The position numbers and the translations under genes were made by a program. 64,000 nt of DNA from Cognatundibacterium curvum (GTDB taxonomy: Bacteria; Pseudomonadota; Gammaproteobacteria; Burkholderiales; Burkholderiaceae_D), in NCBI RefSeq assembly GCF_014284235.1, contig NZ_JACOGD010000004.1, forward strand, positions 372,001 through 436,000, given 5' to 3'. The notes under the pieces were generated by a model. That model was given only the letters and a program-made list of their open reading frames with translations, did no database searches and had not been told where the DNA came from. Below, piece after piece: positions 50,704-59,954 of this stretch; position 1 is the stretch's first letter, and every line of letters starts with the position of its first letter.

Positions 50704-51639
50704 ATGGATCAGTTAAAAGCAATGGAAATTTTTGTCGAAGTGGCGCGGCTACGCAGCTTCAGCGCGGCCGGACGTCAGCTGGGCTTAAGCCGTGCGCTGG
50801 TCAGCAAACATATCCAGCAACTGGAACAACATCTGGGGGCCAGGTTATTGCACCGCTCTACGCGGGAAGTCAGCCTGACCGATAACGGCCAGGCGTTTCT
50901 GGCTCCCTGCAGTGCCAGCGTTGAGCATGCGCGACAGGCACGTGCCGCCATTGGCAATGACAGTAACATCCTGCAAGGCAGTCTGCGCATACAGGCGCCC
51001 AGCAGTTTTGGCACCGAATGGCTGGCCGATGCGCTGGCGCGCTTCGCTTTGCTGCATCCACAATTGCAACCCAGCCTGCATCTGGATGATCAGTTGCTCG
51101 ACCCGGTGCGCTATGGTTTTGATCTGAGCATACGGGTCGGCGGCATCCCGGACAGCCATGGTTTGCATATGCGGTCGATTGCACCTTGCCGTGGCGTGTT
51201 ATGCGCCAGCCCGGCTTATCTGGCACAACATGGCATGCCACAACATCCGGCCGAACTGAGCGCACACCGCTGCCTGCATTTTCAGCATCTGACCCAGGGT
51301 GTGCAATGGGAATTTCAACGCGGCGAAGAAAGGCTCAGCGTGGAAATTCAGCCCGCTTTCAGCGCCAATAATGGCAAGGTGTTGCATCAGGCCGCGCTGC
51401 TGGGCGTGGGCATCGCCTATAACACCAGCTTTCTGGCCTGGCGAGATCTGTGCGAAGGACGGCTGCTGCCGGTATTGGCGGACTGGCAATTGCCGCTCAA
51501 TCATTTCACCGCCTTGTATCCGGCCACCCGCTATGTCTCGCCTAAAGTGCGCGCACTGATCGATTACCTGCTGGCCCAATATCAGCCCGAACCAGCATGG
51601 GATAAAGCTTTGCGCGAAGCCGGGCTGTGCGCGCATTGA
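50704..51639 (+). CDS. LysR-family regulator of the PhyH operon
   Basis: A 311-residue LysR regulator (MDQLKAMEIFVEVARLRSFS at the HTH, then LSRALVSKHIQQLEQHLG; DYLLAQYQPEPAW at the end). AGGAG precedes the ATG. It is divergent from the dioxygenase/isomerase operon and its likely activator. LHPQLQPSLHLDDQLLDPVR and IAPCRGVLCASPAYLAQHG are the ligand-domain landmarks. Confidence 0.92.
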   Translation: MDQLKAMEIFVEVARLRSFSAAGRQLGLSRALVSKHIQQLEQHLGARLLHRSTREVSLTDNGQAFLAPCSASVEHARQARAAIGNDSNILQGSLRIQAPSSFGTEWLADALARFALLHPQLQPSLHLDDQLLDPVRYGFDLSIRVGGIPDSHGLHMRSIAPCRGVLCASPAYLAQHGMPQHPAELSAHRCLHFQHLTQGVQWEFQRGEERLSVEIQPAFSANNGKVLHQAALLGVGIAYNTSFLAWRDLCEGRLLPVLADWQLPLNHFTALYPATRYVSPKVRALIDYLLAQYQPEPAWDKALREAGLCAH

Positions 51640-51912
51640 ACAAAGTACGGTCACGCCGGAATATTGACGCGTTGCTAATTTGCAATAGCATGAGCAGAAG
51701 TGCTCACACCGTGCTGTTTTTCCTTTCTATTTCCTTTGAGAAAGATGACAATCAAGCCCGACTTGTTATTTGCATCAGCACATGATGCAGACAGGTACGA
51801 TGTCAATGAGGACGCATGCAAGATGTTGAGCGCATGCCAGTGTGACCTGGCCAGTACAGCCCGGCATCAGACTGGAGGCAAGTCCGCGTGTAACCAGAAT
51901 CGGGAGCAGGGG

Positions 51913-52311
51913 ATGAAACTGATACAGGATGCGATGTTGGAGTGGATGCATACGCTGCATGACGCGATCAGGGATAAATATTTCCTGACCTGGTTCATCC
52001 CCATGCTGAGCATTTCTGCGCTGATCGTCGCCATCCTGTTCGATCTGATGGGCTATGACCACACGTTCAAATTAGCCCATTTGTACAGCCAGAACTGCCG
52101 CCGCCTGAACGATAAAGAAGCGCTGGCCATGTTACTGACCGCCTTTGTCACCGGGGTCAGCTGCATCCTGCTGGTAGGTGAACTGATTATCTTCGCTGAA
52201 GGGCGCAAACGCGGCGTTCCCACTAATTACACCAGCTTCGTCACCACCAGTTGCGTGGCACTGATCTCACTGGCGCTGATCTTCATTTTTTCACGCGAGT
52301 TTTGTCATTGA
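51913..52311 (+). CDS. Small integral membrane protein, unknown
   Basis: A 132-residue protein with three TM segments (near 22-45, 69-92 and 110-130). ATG at 51913 follows GGGAGCAGGGG. The earlier frame from 51700 would add residues without coding character. No family recognised. Confidence 0.6.
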   Translation: MKLIQDAMLEWMHTLHDAIRDKYFLTWFIPMLSISALIVAILFDLMGYDHTFKLAHLYSQNCRRLNDKEALAMLLTAFVTGVSCILLVGELIIFAEGRKRGVPTNYTSFVTTSCVALISLALIFIFSREFCH

Positions 52312-52339
52312 CTTCAGCGTTGAGGACTAATGTCCCTGA

Positions 52340-52378
52340 CTAAAGAAAAAGGCATAGCCCCGACTGCGCTATGCCTTA
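52340..52378 (-). terminator. Terminator of outer-membrane barrel gene
   Basis: A 10-bp stem AAGGCATAGC/GCTATGCCTT (52349-52358 with 52368-52377); the minus strand continues in TTTTTCTTT. Confidence 0.8.
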
Positions 52379-52417
52379 GTCTGCTACAACAAGCGCAGCG
52401 CAGAGCTGCGCGTTTGA

Positions 52418-52954
52418 TCAGAATGTGTATTGCACACCAACGGACAGATTCCGTTGTGTTTCCTGCCAGCCGTTCTGGGTCAGGTTATATTGCACTTTAC
52501 GGGTTTCCCATTCAGCACGCAAAGCAACTTGCTTGGTCAGACTATAAGTCGCACCGAGACCATACACAGCTTCGGTCGCTTTGTCACCGATGATGCCATC
52601 GGTCTTCGTACGGGAGAAGCCACCTTTAATGAAAACGCCAACACCGTTAGTCACTTCTGCGCGGGCGATTGCGGCCAGGTCTATCGCTGTACCTTTGGCT
52701 GTCACACTACCTGCACTGACTTTACCCAAATCTGCGTAAGATGCTTCCAGACCGAAGTTTTCATTAAAATTGTAACCAGCTAACAGCTTGGCCATGTTCG
52801 CTTCACCTTTGCAACCCTGGCTGGCAGAGCAACCGGTGGTGTTAACGACGGAACGACCCACTGTGCCACCTACATAAGCTTGTGCAAATGCACCAGCACT
52901 GAACAACATACCCGTTGCCGCAACTGCTGCAGCAACCATTTGACGCTTCAACAT
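52418..52954 (-). CDS. Outer membrane beta-barrel protein (OmpW/OmpA-like)
   Basis: A 178-residue protein with a cleavable signal peptide (MLKRQMVAAAVAATGMLFSA...AFA) and alternating strands ending in VGVQYTF, the C-terminal Phe of OM barrels. Strand pairs such as FGLEASYADLG, LAAIARAEVTNGVGVFIKGG and TKQVALRAEWETRKV fit an eight-stranded barrel. One Cys pair (GCSASQGC) lies in an outer loop. A porin, adhesion or stress role cannot be decided. Confidence 0.85.
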   Translation of the reverse strand: MLKRQMVAAAVAATGMLFSAGAFAQAYVGGTVGRSVVNTTGCSASQGCKGEANMAKLLAGYNFNENFGLEASYADLGKVSAGSVTAKGTAIDLAAIARAEVTNGVGVFIKGGFSRTKTDGIIGDKATEAVYGLGATYSLTKQVALRAEWETRKVQYNLTQNGWQETQRNLSVGVQYTF

Positions 52955-53268
52955 TTCTATTCTCCAAATTGATCAACTGCCATCCTGACCTTCAGCACCC
53001 GAATCATGAAATTTGAGTACGACTGACAACATGGGGCGCGCATGATAGCAAAAAATCTAATGCACCGTCTAAGAGTTTTGCACTGGCATGGCTAATGAAA
53101 GTCGCAAGCGTGCTAATTAACGGAAAAAGAAACACTGGCAGGCATGCAGTGAATGCAGTAGCATCTGTGCTCTTTTTGTCCCTGTCTGTATCCATGTTTT
53201 TGTTTAACGGCTATTCTGAATTATCTGTCTCCCGCCCCTCTGCCAAGCGTGGCGGACTACTGAGCGGA

Positions 53269-54831
53269 ATGCTGCGCGCCGCCTTCATGACCACCTTACT
53301 GGCCGCCTGTGCGGGACCGAAACCCGGCAGCATCGCGCCCGCGTCGGGCACAGCGAAGTTACCTGTGATTGTGAATGCGCCACCAGCTCAACACCCGCTC
53401 AGTAAAGATATCCCGGCGACGCCACGCGAATTCCGTGCGGTCTGGGTCTCGACCGTCGCCAATATAGACTGGCCAAGCCGGCGCGAACTCAGCAGCGATA
53501 AACAAAAAGCAGAAGCCATCGCCATCCTGGATCAGGCAGTACAAATGCGCCTGAACGCGATCGTGTTGCAGGTGCGTCCATCGGCTGATGCGATCTATCC
53601 GTCGGCGCTGGAACCCTGGTCAGAATTTCTCACGGGCGAGCAAGGACGTCCACCGCAACCGTATTACGATCCGCTGCAATTCTGGATAGAGCAGGCACAT
53701 GAGCGCGGTCTGGAATTGCATGCCTGGTTCAATCCCTACCGCGCCCGAACTACCCAGGCAAAGGCCGGGCAGGCGCGCAGCCATGTCAGCAAAACCATGC
53801 CTGCCGTCGTCAGGCAATATGGCGATATGAGCTGGATGGACCCCGGTGAGCCGCAGGCGATGCAGCACACCCTGAATGTGATTAACGATGTGGTACGCCG
53901 CTACGATGTCGACGGCATTCACATTGATGATTATTTTTATCCATATCCGATTAAAAACAGTGCCGGCACTGAATTGGATTTTCCGGACGAGGCAGCCTGG
54001 AACCGCTACCTGCAATCGGGCGGCAATCTGAATCGCGCCGACTGGCGGCGCGATAATGTGAACCGCCTGGTGGCCGCCATTTATCAGCAAGTGCATCAGG
54101 AAAAATCCTGGGTCAAATTCGGCATCAGCCCGTTTGGAATAGGCCGCCCGGACCGGCTACCGCCCGGCATTACCGGCTTCAGTCAGTATGACAAACTGTA
54201 TGCCGATGTCGAACTGTGGCTGGCGCGCGGCTGGCTCGATTATCTGGCGCCGCAACTGTACTGGCCGATACAGCAGACCCCGCAAGCCTTTAAGGTCTTG
54301 TATGACTATTGGAACGCGCAGAATCTGCAGCAGCGTCATATCTGGCCCGGCCTGTTCACCAGTAAAATCGATCACACAGAAAAATCCTGGCAAGCCGATG
54401 AAATCCTGAATCAGGTCGATGCGCTGCGTGAAAAAAACGGCAGCGGCCATATCCATTTCAGCATGGTCAGTCTGAGCCAGAATCGCAAAGAGATACGCAA
54501 ACGTCTGGCGCAGGAAAAATATACGTCGGTCGCCTTAGTACCCGCTACCCCCTGGCTGGAAAATACTAATATCGCGCCGCCGCAGCTGCAATGGAATGAA
54601 GAGCAAAAACTGTTACGGGTACAACCGGCCGATCCGGAAAACACGCGCTGGCTGGCGATCTGGAAGCAGACTGAGCAGCAATGGCAATTCAGCGTACAGC
54701 CCGCCAGCAAGCTCACGATAGACTTGCGTAAAGACGCACAACAAACGCCATTAAAACAAGTGGTGGTGATGGCAGTCAGCCGCTCAGGACAGGAAAGCCT
54801 GCCGGCAAAATTCAGTCTCTCTGCGCCTTAG
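53269..54831 (+). CDS. GHL10-family glycoside hydrolase-like lipoprotein
   Basis: A 520-residue lipoprotein from ATG 53269: MLRAAFMTTLLAAC has a lipobox. The catalytic-like domain follows near 45-360 (REFRAVWVSTVANIDWPSRR, MRLNAIVLQVRPSADAIYPS, WFNPYRARTTQAK, YDVDGIHIDDYFYPYP), then a C-terminal beta domain. GHL10 (DUF187) proteins are thought to act on polysaccharides or peptidoglycan. A longer start at 53095 would add a poor N-terminus. The 314 bases before it hold no gene. Confidence 0.85.
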   Translation: MLRAAFMTTLLAACAGPKPGSIAPASGTAKLPVIVNAPPAQHPLSKDIPATPREFRAVWVSTVANIDWPSRRELSSDKQKAEAIAILDQAVQMRLNAIVLQVRPSADAIYPSALEPWSEFLTGEQGRPPQPYYDPLQFWIEQAHERGLELHAWFNPYRARTTQAKAGQARSHVSKTMPAVVRQYGDMSWMDPGEPQAMQHTLNVINDVVRRYDVDGIHIDDYFYPYPIKNSAGTELDFPDEAAWNRYLQSGGNLNRADWRRDNVNRLVAAIYQQVHQEKSWVKFGISPFGIGRPDRLPPGITGFSQYDKLYADVELWLARGWLDYLAPQLYWPIQQTPQAFKVLYDYWNAQNLQQRHIWPGLFTSKIDHTEKSWQADEILNQVDALREKNGSGHIHFSMVSLSQNRKEIRKRLAQEKYTSVALVPATPWLENTNIAPPQLQWNEEQKLLRVQPADPENTRWLAIWKQTEQQWQFSVQPASKLTIDLRKDAQQTPLKQVVVMAVSRSGQESLPAKFSLSAP

Positions 54832-54875
54832 CCAGCACAGGCAGTACAGCCAACATAAACAACAGTCTCAAGGTC

Positions 54876-54912
54876 CATAGCCGCTGATGCAAATCAGCGG
54901 CTATGTTTTTTT
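54876..54912 (+). terminator. Terminator after GHL10 gene
   Basis: A perfect 13-bp stem (54876-54888 with 54893-54905), four-base loop and seven T. The remaining 280 bases to the next gene contain no other gene; GGAG lies before the TonB receptor start. Confidence 0.93.
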
Positions 54913-55196
54913 GTCACGACTGGCGGTAACTGTGTAAAATTAGTCAAGCTGGCAAATTGAGCAAGAACAGCAAACGCCTGACTGCTGCAATCTGCCCGCA
55001 CGCGTCGCAGCACATCTGAAAAAATCACACTGCACACCTGCTCAGCCGCTCACTTTTGAGCGCTGCCTGCTTCAGCATCATTTTCATTTGTCAGCATCTG
55101 TCCGCCACGCCTGCAGCGACTGCGCGTGATATTTGCTCTGGCCTTTGCTGGCCTATGCGTACCGACCAGGATAAATAAAAGAGTTAGGAGAAATTC

Positions 55197-58052
55197 GTGA
55201 AGTTAACAAGACTGGCACACTGCCTCGCCCAAGCTGGCATGATCACTGGCTCGATCACTGGCTTTGCGCTGCCCGCCCAGGCGCAGCAGCAATCAAAAGA
55301 AGTGATGCAAAAAGTTGAGATTACCGGCAGCAGCATCAAACGCACCTCCGCAGAAGGCGCTTTGCCACTGGAAATCATCACCCGCAAACAATTGGAAGCG
55401 GCCGGCATCGTGACCGCCGAACAATTGATCGCCACGCTGAATGTGAATGGCAATGGCTCGGATAATCTGGCCAGCAATGCCGATGTGACTACCGGTGCGC
55501 AACGCGGTAATAACGGCGCCAGCTCCGCCAATCTGCGCGGTCAGGGTGCTGACAGTACGCTGGTATTACTGAATGGCCGCCGCATCGCCACCCATGGCAT
55601 GAAGGGCGCCGCAGTCGATCTGAATTCCATACCGATGGCAGCAGTCGAACGCGTGGAAATCCTCAAGGATGGCGCATCGGCGATTTATGGCACAGATGCG
55701 ATTGGTGGTGTGATTAACTTCATTCTGCGTAAAAATTTTCAAGGCATACAGGCCCAGACTTTCGCTGATCTGACGCAAAGCCCGGGTGGCGATATTAACC
55801 GTGTCTCCTTACTCGCGGGCTTCGGTGATCTGGACAGCGACAATTACAATGTATTGCTGACCGCCAGCCACAGCGAGAATCAGGCATTGCGCGGCGATCA
55901 GCGCGATTTTGTGAATACCTTCCAGCCTGATCGCGGCTTATCTGTGGATACACGCGGTACGCCATTTGCGACCGTGTTCGCGACTTCGCTGGGCAATACC
56001 ATACTGAGCAATAAGAGTAATAATGGCCCGCTGTGGCCGGGCAGCAATCAGAGTGCGAATGCCATCAATATCCTGAATCTGCCGGGTGCGGCTGGCTGCA
56101 ACAGCATAGATGGGATGTCTGCCTATGACTACCGCTTATGGGATCAGGCTGCTTCGCGCTATGCCTGCGCCTGGGATACCGGACGCGCTGCGGTCTTACA
56201 GCAATCAGTCAAAAACAATAATTTTGTATCGCGTGCGACACTGAATATCGGCGGTGGACATGAGGTGTTTGCAGAACTGCTGGGTTCGCGCGTTGAAGTC
56301 GCCAAGAGTTTTTCACCGAATCAGATTTCACCTGGCAGCAGTTTTCCGGCCAGTTCCTTTTATCCGAAAACCGGTGCCGCTTACGATATGGTATTCAATG
56401 CTATCGCGGCGCAAATCCCATCTATCCGCAGTAATTATGGACTGCCTATCGCGTATCGCTGGCGCTGTATGGAATGCGGCAACCGCGAAATCAACACCAG
56501 CACAGATGCGGCACGTCTGCAATTGGGTGCCGATGGTCTGCTTGGACAATGGGATTACCGGGTCGGCCTGTCACGCGCCTATAGCGAGTCACAATCGACT
56601 CTGGGTAATGGCTATAACTACACCAATGCACTGGCCAGCGCACTCGGCAGCGGCCTCATCAATCCCTTCCTGCTACCCGGACAAAAACAAAGCCAGGCAG
56701 CAATGGATCTGATCAATAGCACGTCCGCCAAAGGCGTGGTGCTGTATGGCGGTAAGACCACGCTGACGCAAGCCGATGCGGCTGTCTCCGGTACGCTTTG
56801 GAAGCTGCCCGCAGGTCCGCTGATGGCGGCTTTTGGTACAGATCTGCGGCGTGAACAGTATTCCTTTAATGGCGATGCGCGCGCCGCAAATGCGCGTCCG
56901 GCGATTTTGAATGCGCCTTTCGATGATACCAATGCGCTGCCCGCTGTCAGCCGTGATATCCGCGCCCTGTATGCAGAATTTCTGATTCCTGTGTTCAAAT
57001 CGCTGGAACTGACTGCCGCGGGAAGACAGGACCATTACAGCGGCTTTGGCAATACCTTTAATCCCAAGCTGGCCTTACGCTATACACCGCTCGAACAGGT
57101 CTTGTTACGTGCTTCGTATAACAGCGGCTTCCGAGCACCCTCGTTTAACCAGTTATTCAATGGCGTGACCGAGTCACCGTATTCCGGCAAAGATCTGGTC
57201 GATCCCGCTACCTGCGCTGGTTTGAAAGCGGACAGCAACAAACCCGGCTGCGCGGTAATCACACCGAATATCCTGAGCGGCGGCAAAGCCAGTCTGGGTC
57301 CGGAAACCGCTAAGCAGGCCAGCCTGGGCGTAGTCTGGGCACCGCTATCGCAATTCAGCATGAATCTGGATCTGTGGGAAATTCGCAAAGAAAACAGCAT
57401 CATGGCAGTCGATCTGAACACCCTGCTGCAAAACTACAGCCTGTTCAAAGCCCAGTTTATCCGCGATGCAGGCGGCAATATTGTGCAGATCGACCAGCGC
57501 TGGGTGAATGCCGGCGCCAGCCTGACCCGTGGCATTGAGGTCGGTGCCAGCGCGAATGGCAAGCTATGGAATGGCAAATGGACCGCCGGAATCGATGGCT
57601 CTTATCTGCTGGAGAAAAAGTCCCGCCCGAATAACAATGCGCCCTATGGCAGCAGCGAGGTCGGACGCTATACCTATACCGGCGATCTGGGTTTGCGCTG
57701 GAAGCACAGCGCTTACTTCAGTTATAGCGAAGGGAACTGGAGCAGCACCCTGACCCAGATTTTCCGTTCCGGTTACAAGGATCAGGTCTTGCCCGGCGTG
57801 GCCAATGGCCTCATCACACCAGCGAATTACAACCCGGATGTGAAGAGTTATTCCATCTTCAATCTGAGCGTAACGTATAACGGATTTAAAAATCTGAGCC
57901 TGAGCGCAGGCATTAAAAACCTGTTCAATACAGATCCCCCGTTTGCGATCAATTACGACAGTAATTCTGGCGCTGGCAGCTCATGGGAGCCAAGGGTGGC
58001 TGATCCGCGTGGCCGTTCAGTGACCATGATGGCGACCTATACCTTCAAATAA
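55197..58052 (+). CDS. TonB-dependent receptor
   Basis: A 951-residue outer membrane receptor. Signal peptide 1-29 (ALPAQAQ), then QKVEITGSSIKRTSAEGALP at 38-57, the plug with NLRGQGADSTLVLLNGRRI and VDLNSIPMAAVERVEILKDG near 140-160, and a barrel ending LFNTDPPFAINYDS...RSVTMMATYTFK with the terminal aromatic. GTG start after TTAGGAG. A metal or carbohydrate substrate cannot be told. It has no TonB-box regulator nearby. The 300-odd base region upstream contains a GHL10 terminator. Confidence 0.92.
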   Translation: MKLTRLAHCLAQAGMITGSITGFALPAQAQQQSKEVMQKVEITGSSIKRTSAEGALPLEIITRKQLEAAGIVTAEQLIATLNVNGNGSDNLASNADVTTGAQRGNNGASSANLRGQGADSTLVLLNGRRIATHGMKGAAVDLNSIPMAAVERVEILKDGASAIYGTDAIGGVINFILRKNFQGIQAQTFADLTQSPGGDINRVSLLAGFGDLDSDNYNVLLTASHSENQALRGDQRDFVNTFQPDRGLSVDTRGTPFATVFATSLGNTILSNKSNNGPLWPGSNQSANAINILNLPGAAGCNSIDGMSAYDYRLWDQAASRYACAWDTGRAAVLQQSVKNNNFVSRATLNIGGGHEVFAELLGSRVEVAKSFSPNQISPGSSFPASSFYPKTGAAYDMVFNAIAAQIPSIRSNYGLPIAYRWRCMECGNREINTSTDAARLQLGADGLLGQWDYRVGLSRAYSESQSTLGNGYNYTNALASALGSGLINPFLLPGQKQSQAAMDLINSTSAKGVVLYGGKTTLTQADAAVSGTLWKLPAGPLMAAFGTDLRREQYSFNGDARAANARPAILNAPFDDTNALPAVSRDIRALYAEFLIPVFKSLELTAAGRQDHYSGFGNTFNPKLALRYTPLEQVLLRASYNSGFRAPSFNQLFNGVTESPYSGKDLVDPATCAGLKADSNKPGCAVITPNILSGGKASLGPETAKQASLGVVWAPLSQFSMNLDLWEIRKENSIMAVDLNTLLQNYSLFKAQFIRDAGGNIVQIDQRWVNAGASLTRGIEVGASANGKLWNGKWTAGIDGSYLLEKKSRPNNNAPYGSSEVGRYTYTGDLGLRWKHSAYFSYSEGNWSSTLTQIFRSGYKDQVLPGVANGLITPANYNPDVKSYSIFNLSVTYNGFKNLSLSAGIKNLFNTDPPFAINYDSNSGAGSSWEPRVADPRGRSVTMMATYTFK

Positions 58053-58099
58053 GCCGTATTTGTCTAGGGCCTGTTAACATTTAAATTACGTGTGCGAAA

Positions 58100-58191
58100 G
58101 GGGTAAAACAGTTGCAGGGCCAGGCGCAGCCCACGCAGCAGTGTGATCACTGTCAGCGGGATGCAACAACGCCATGTGGCTGTTTTATCCC
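58100..58191. repeat. Long hairpin / possible miniature transposon remnant
   Basis: GGGGTAAAACAG (58100-58111) pairs with CTGTTTTATCCC (58180-58191) with one mismatch. GGCCTGTTAACAT lies 25 bases outside the left arm, and a degenerate counterpart of GTGTGCGAAAGGG follows the right arm. The shape suggests a MITE or IS end rather than a transcription terminator. Confidence 0.5.
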
Positions 58192-58207
58192 ATTCCACAA
58201 CACAAAT

Positions 58208-59119
58208 TCAATCCAGCCAGACCAGGCGATTACGCCCATGTTCTTTGGCCTGATACAAGGCATGATCTGCCCGGTCTATCACCTGCTCCAGTGTCTCACC
58301 AGCCCTGAGCTGCACCAAGCCAGCTGAAGTGGTGTAGCGGAAGTCCGGCATATCAGGCAAAGCCATATCATGCCGCACATCTTCCAGCAAACGTTCCACC
58401 ACCTGCACCGCCTGTGCTGTCGTCAGTTGCGGCAGACAGAGTATGAACTCCTCCCCGCCCAGTCTGCCACAGGCATCGTCGCGCCGGGTGCAGGCTTGCA
58501 GGCGTCTGGAGAAGCTGATCAGCACCAGGTCGCCAGCAGCATGACCAAAGCTGTCATTCACATTTTTAAAATGATCCAGATCGAACAAAGCGACGTGCAG
58601 TGACATCGACTTCTGATGCATGTCCTGAATCGCCTGCTGTATGATTTGTGAAATGTGCCGCCGGTTACTGATACTGGTCAGCATATCGGTTTGGGCGGCA
58701 CGTAAGGCCTGATCCCTGGCCTGCCGTAATTCGCGCCCATCCTGACGCAAATGGGTGATATCGCTGGCAATGCACATCATCCAGCCATTTTCCTGCACGG
58801 TTTCCGTCATCCAGATCCAGCGCCCATCCGTCAGATCGGATTCAAACGCGCGGAAGGGTAATTTGCCACGGCGCGAATAGGCGGAAGCAATCCATTGTTC
58901 AATATTGTCGGTTTTAATCGCCACACCACGCTGTGTGGTGTAACTCTCAAACACCATCGCCGACCAGCTCATGCTGCCATCCAGACGTACAGCAAACACC
59001 TCCTGAAAAGCAGGATTGGCATAGCGCAGTATGTCGTGCTGGTCGAACATTGCAATCAGCAGCTCACTCTGATGAGCAAGTTCGGGTAATACCGTATGTA
59101 ATTCCTGGTTCATTTGCAT
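58208..59119 (-). CDS. PAS-GGDEF diguanylate cyclase
   Basis: A 303-residue cytoplasmic c-di-GMP synthase. A PAS-like region at about 10-125 is joined by a coiled linker to a GGDEF domain with GRLGGEEFILCLP near 217-229, and FDLDHFKNVNDSFGHAAGD near 175-193. The active motif is intact. It lacks TM segments, so it senses an intracellular or soluble cue. Confidence 0.92.
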   Translation of the reverse strand: MQMNQELHTVLPELAHQSELLIAMFDQHDILRYANPAFQEVFAVRLDGSMSWSAMVFESYTTQRGVAIKTDNIEQWIASAYSRRGKLPFRAFESDLTDGRWIWMTETVQENGWMMCIASDITHLRQDGRELRQARDQALRAAQTDMLTSISNRRHISQIIQQAIQDMHQKSMSLHVALFDLDHFKNVNDSFGHAAGDLVLISFSRRLQACTRRDDACGRLGGEEFILCLPQLTTAQAVQVVERLLEDVRHDMALPDMPDFRYTTSAGLVQLRAGETLEQVIDRADHALYQAKEHGRNRLVWLD

Positions 59120-59269
59120 GCTGACCTTACACTTTCCGGCATTGCTGCGGCCTCAATGATGGCGCTGGGGTGCGAGTTTGTAGCTAACAGCCATCTATTG
59201 CATCAAAGCATATCAGCGACAAGAATTCAATCTAAAAAAATTCACTGCTGCCAAGGAATAGTTTTTGCC

Positions 59270-59869
59270 TCAGTCTATGCGCAGATAATGCTGTCGCACT
59301 TCAGCAAGCTGCCCCAGATTGAAATGCCACCACTCGCTGTGTATGCCATGAAAGCCCGCATGGAACATGGCAGCACGCAGCATGTCCCGATGAGCGATAT
59401 GATCCTCACTGAGTTCGCCACGCGCACGTAAATCGGCTTCCAAAGCCGGATGGGATCGCTCAGCGAATTCATCGAAGGCACTGCCCATGTCCAGCTCACG
59501 GCCTTGCGGATCACACACCGTCACATCCACCGCCATGCCGAAGGAATGGATAGAACCCCGTGCCGGATCGGCCACATACATTTGCAAAGGCGAGCCAGCC
59601 AGATGCTGCCACAGCATTTCCTGCACCCGGTGCGGGCGCAAGGCATCCAGCACCAGCAAATGATAGCCCGCATGATGCTGCGCCAGGAAAGCCGCCGCAC
59701 GCTCCAGCGCATCAGCCGCCTCGCGGTGCAGCCAGGCACAATCAAGCTCGCCATACAGATCGTGGCCGACAAAATTATCCGGCCCGACATAGCGTAAGTC
59801 GACACGTATTGCGGGTATGGTATCGAGCCGCCGGAAATCAGGATGGCCGGCCAGCAGTTCACAACGCAT
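59270..59869 (-). CDS. ddpX: D-Ala-D-Ala dipeptidase (VanX/DdpX type)
   Basis: A 199-residue zinc dipeptidase. Arg78 (DALRPH), His108 and Asp115 in SIHSFGMAVD, and E179-W-W-H182 are the catalytic and zinc residues of VanX proteins. There are no resistance ligase genes, so it more likely recycles D-Ala-D-Ala from peptidoglycan than confers vancomycin resistance. It starts the distal end of a four-gene minus-strand block. Confidence 0.9.
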   Translation of the reverse strand: MRCELLAGHPDFRRLDTIPAIRVDLRYVGPDNFVGHDLYGELDCAWLHREAADALERAAAFLAQHHAGYHLLVLDALRPHRVQEMLWQHLAGSPLQMYVADPARGSIHSFGMAVDVTVCDPQGRELDMGSAFDEFAERSHPALEADLRARGELSEDHIAHRDMLRAAMFHAGFHGIHSEWWHFNLGQLAEVRQHYLRID

Positions 59870-59954
59870 CGTTGAATTCTCCTGAATTAGTCAAAAAAAA
59901 CCAGTATCCCTGCTCAGCACAGTCGAGGCAGTGCAATACAGTCAGCACCTGGTT

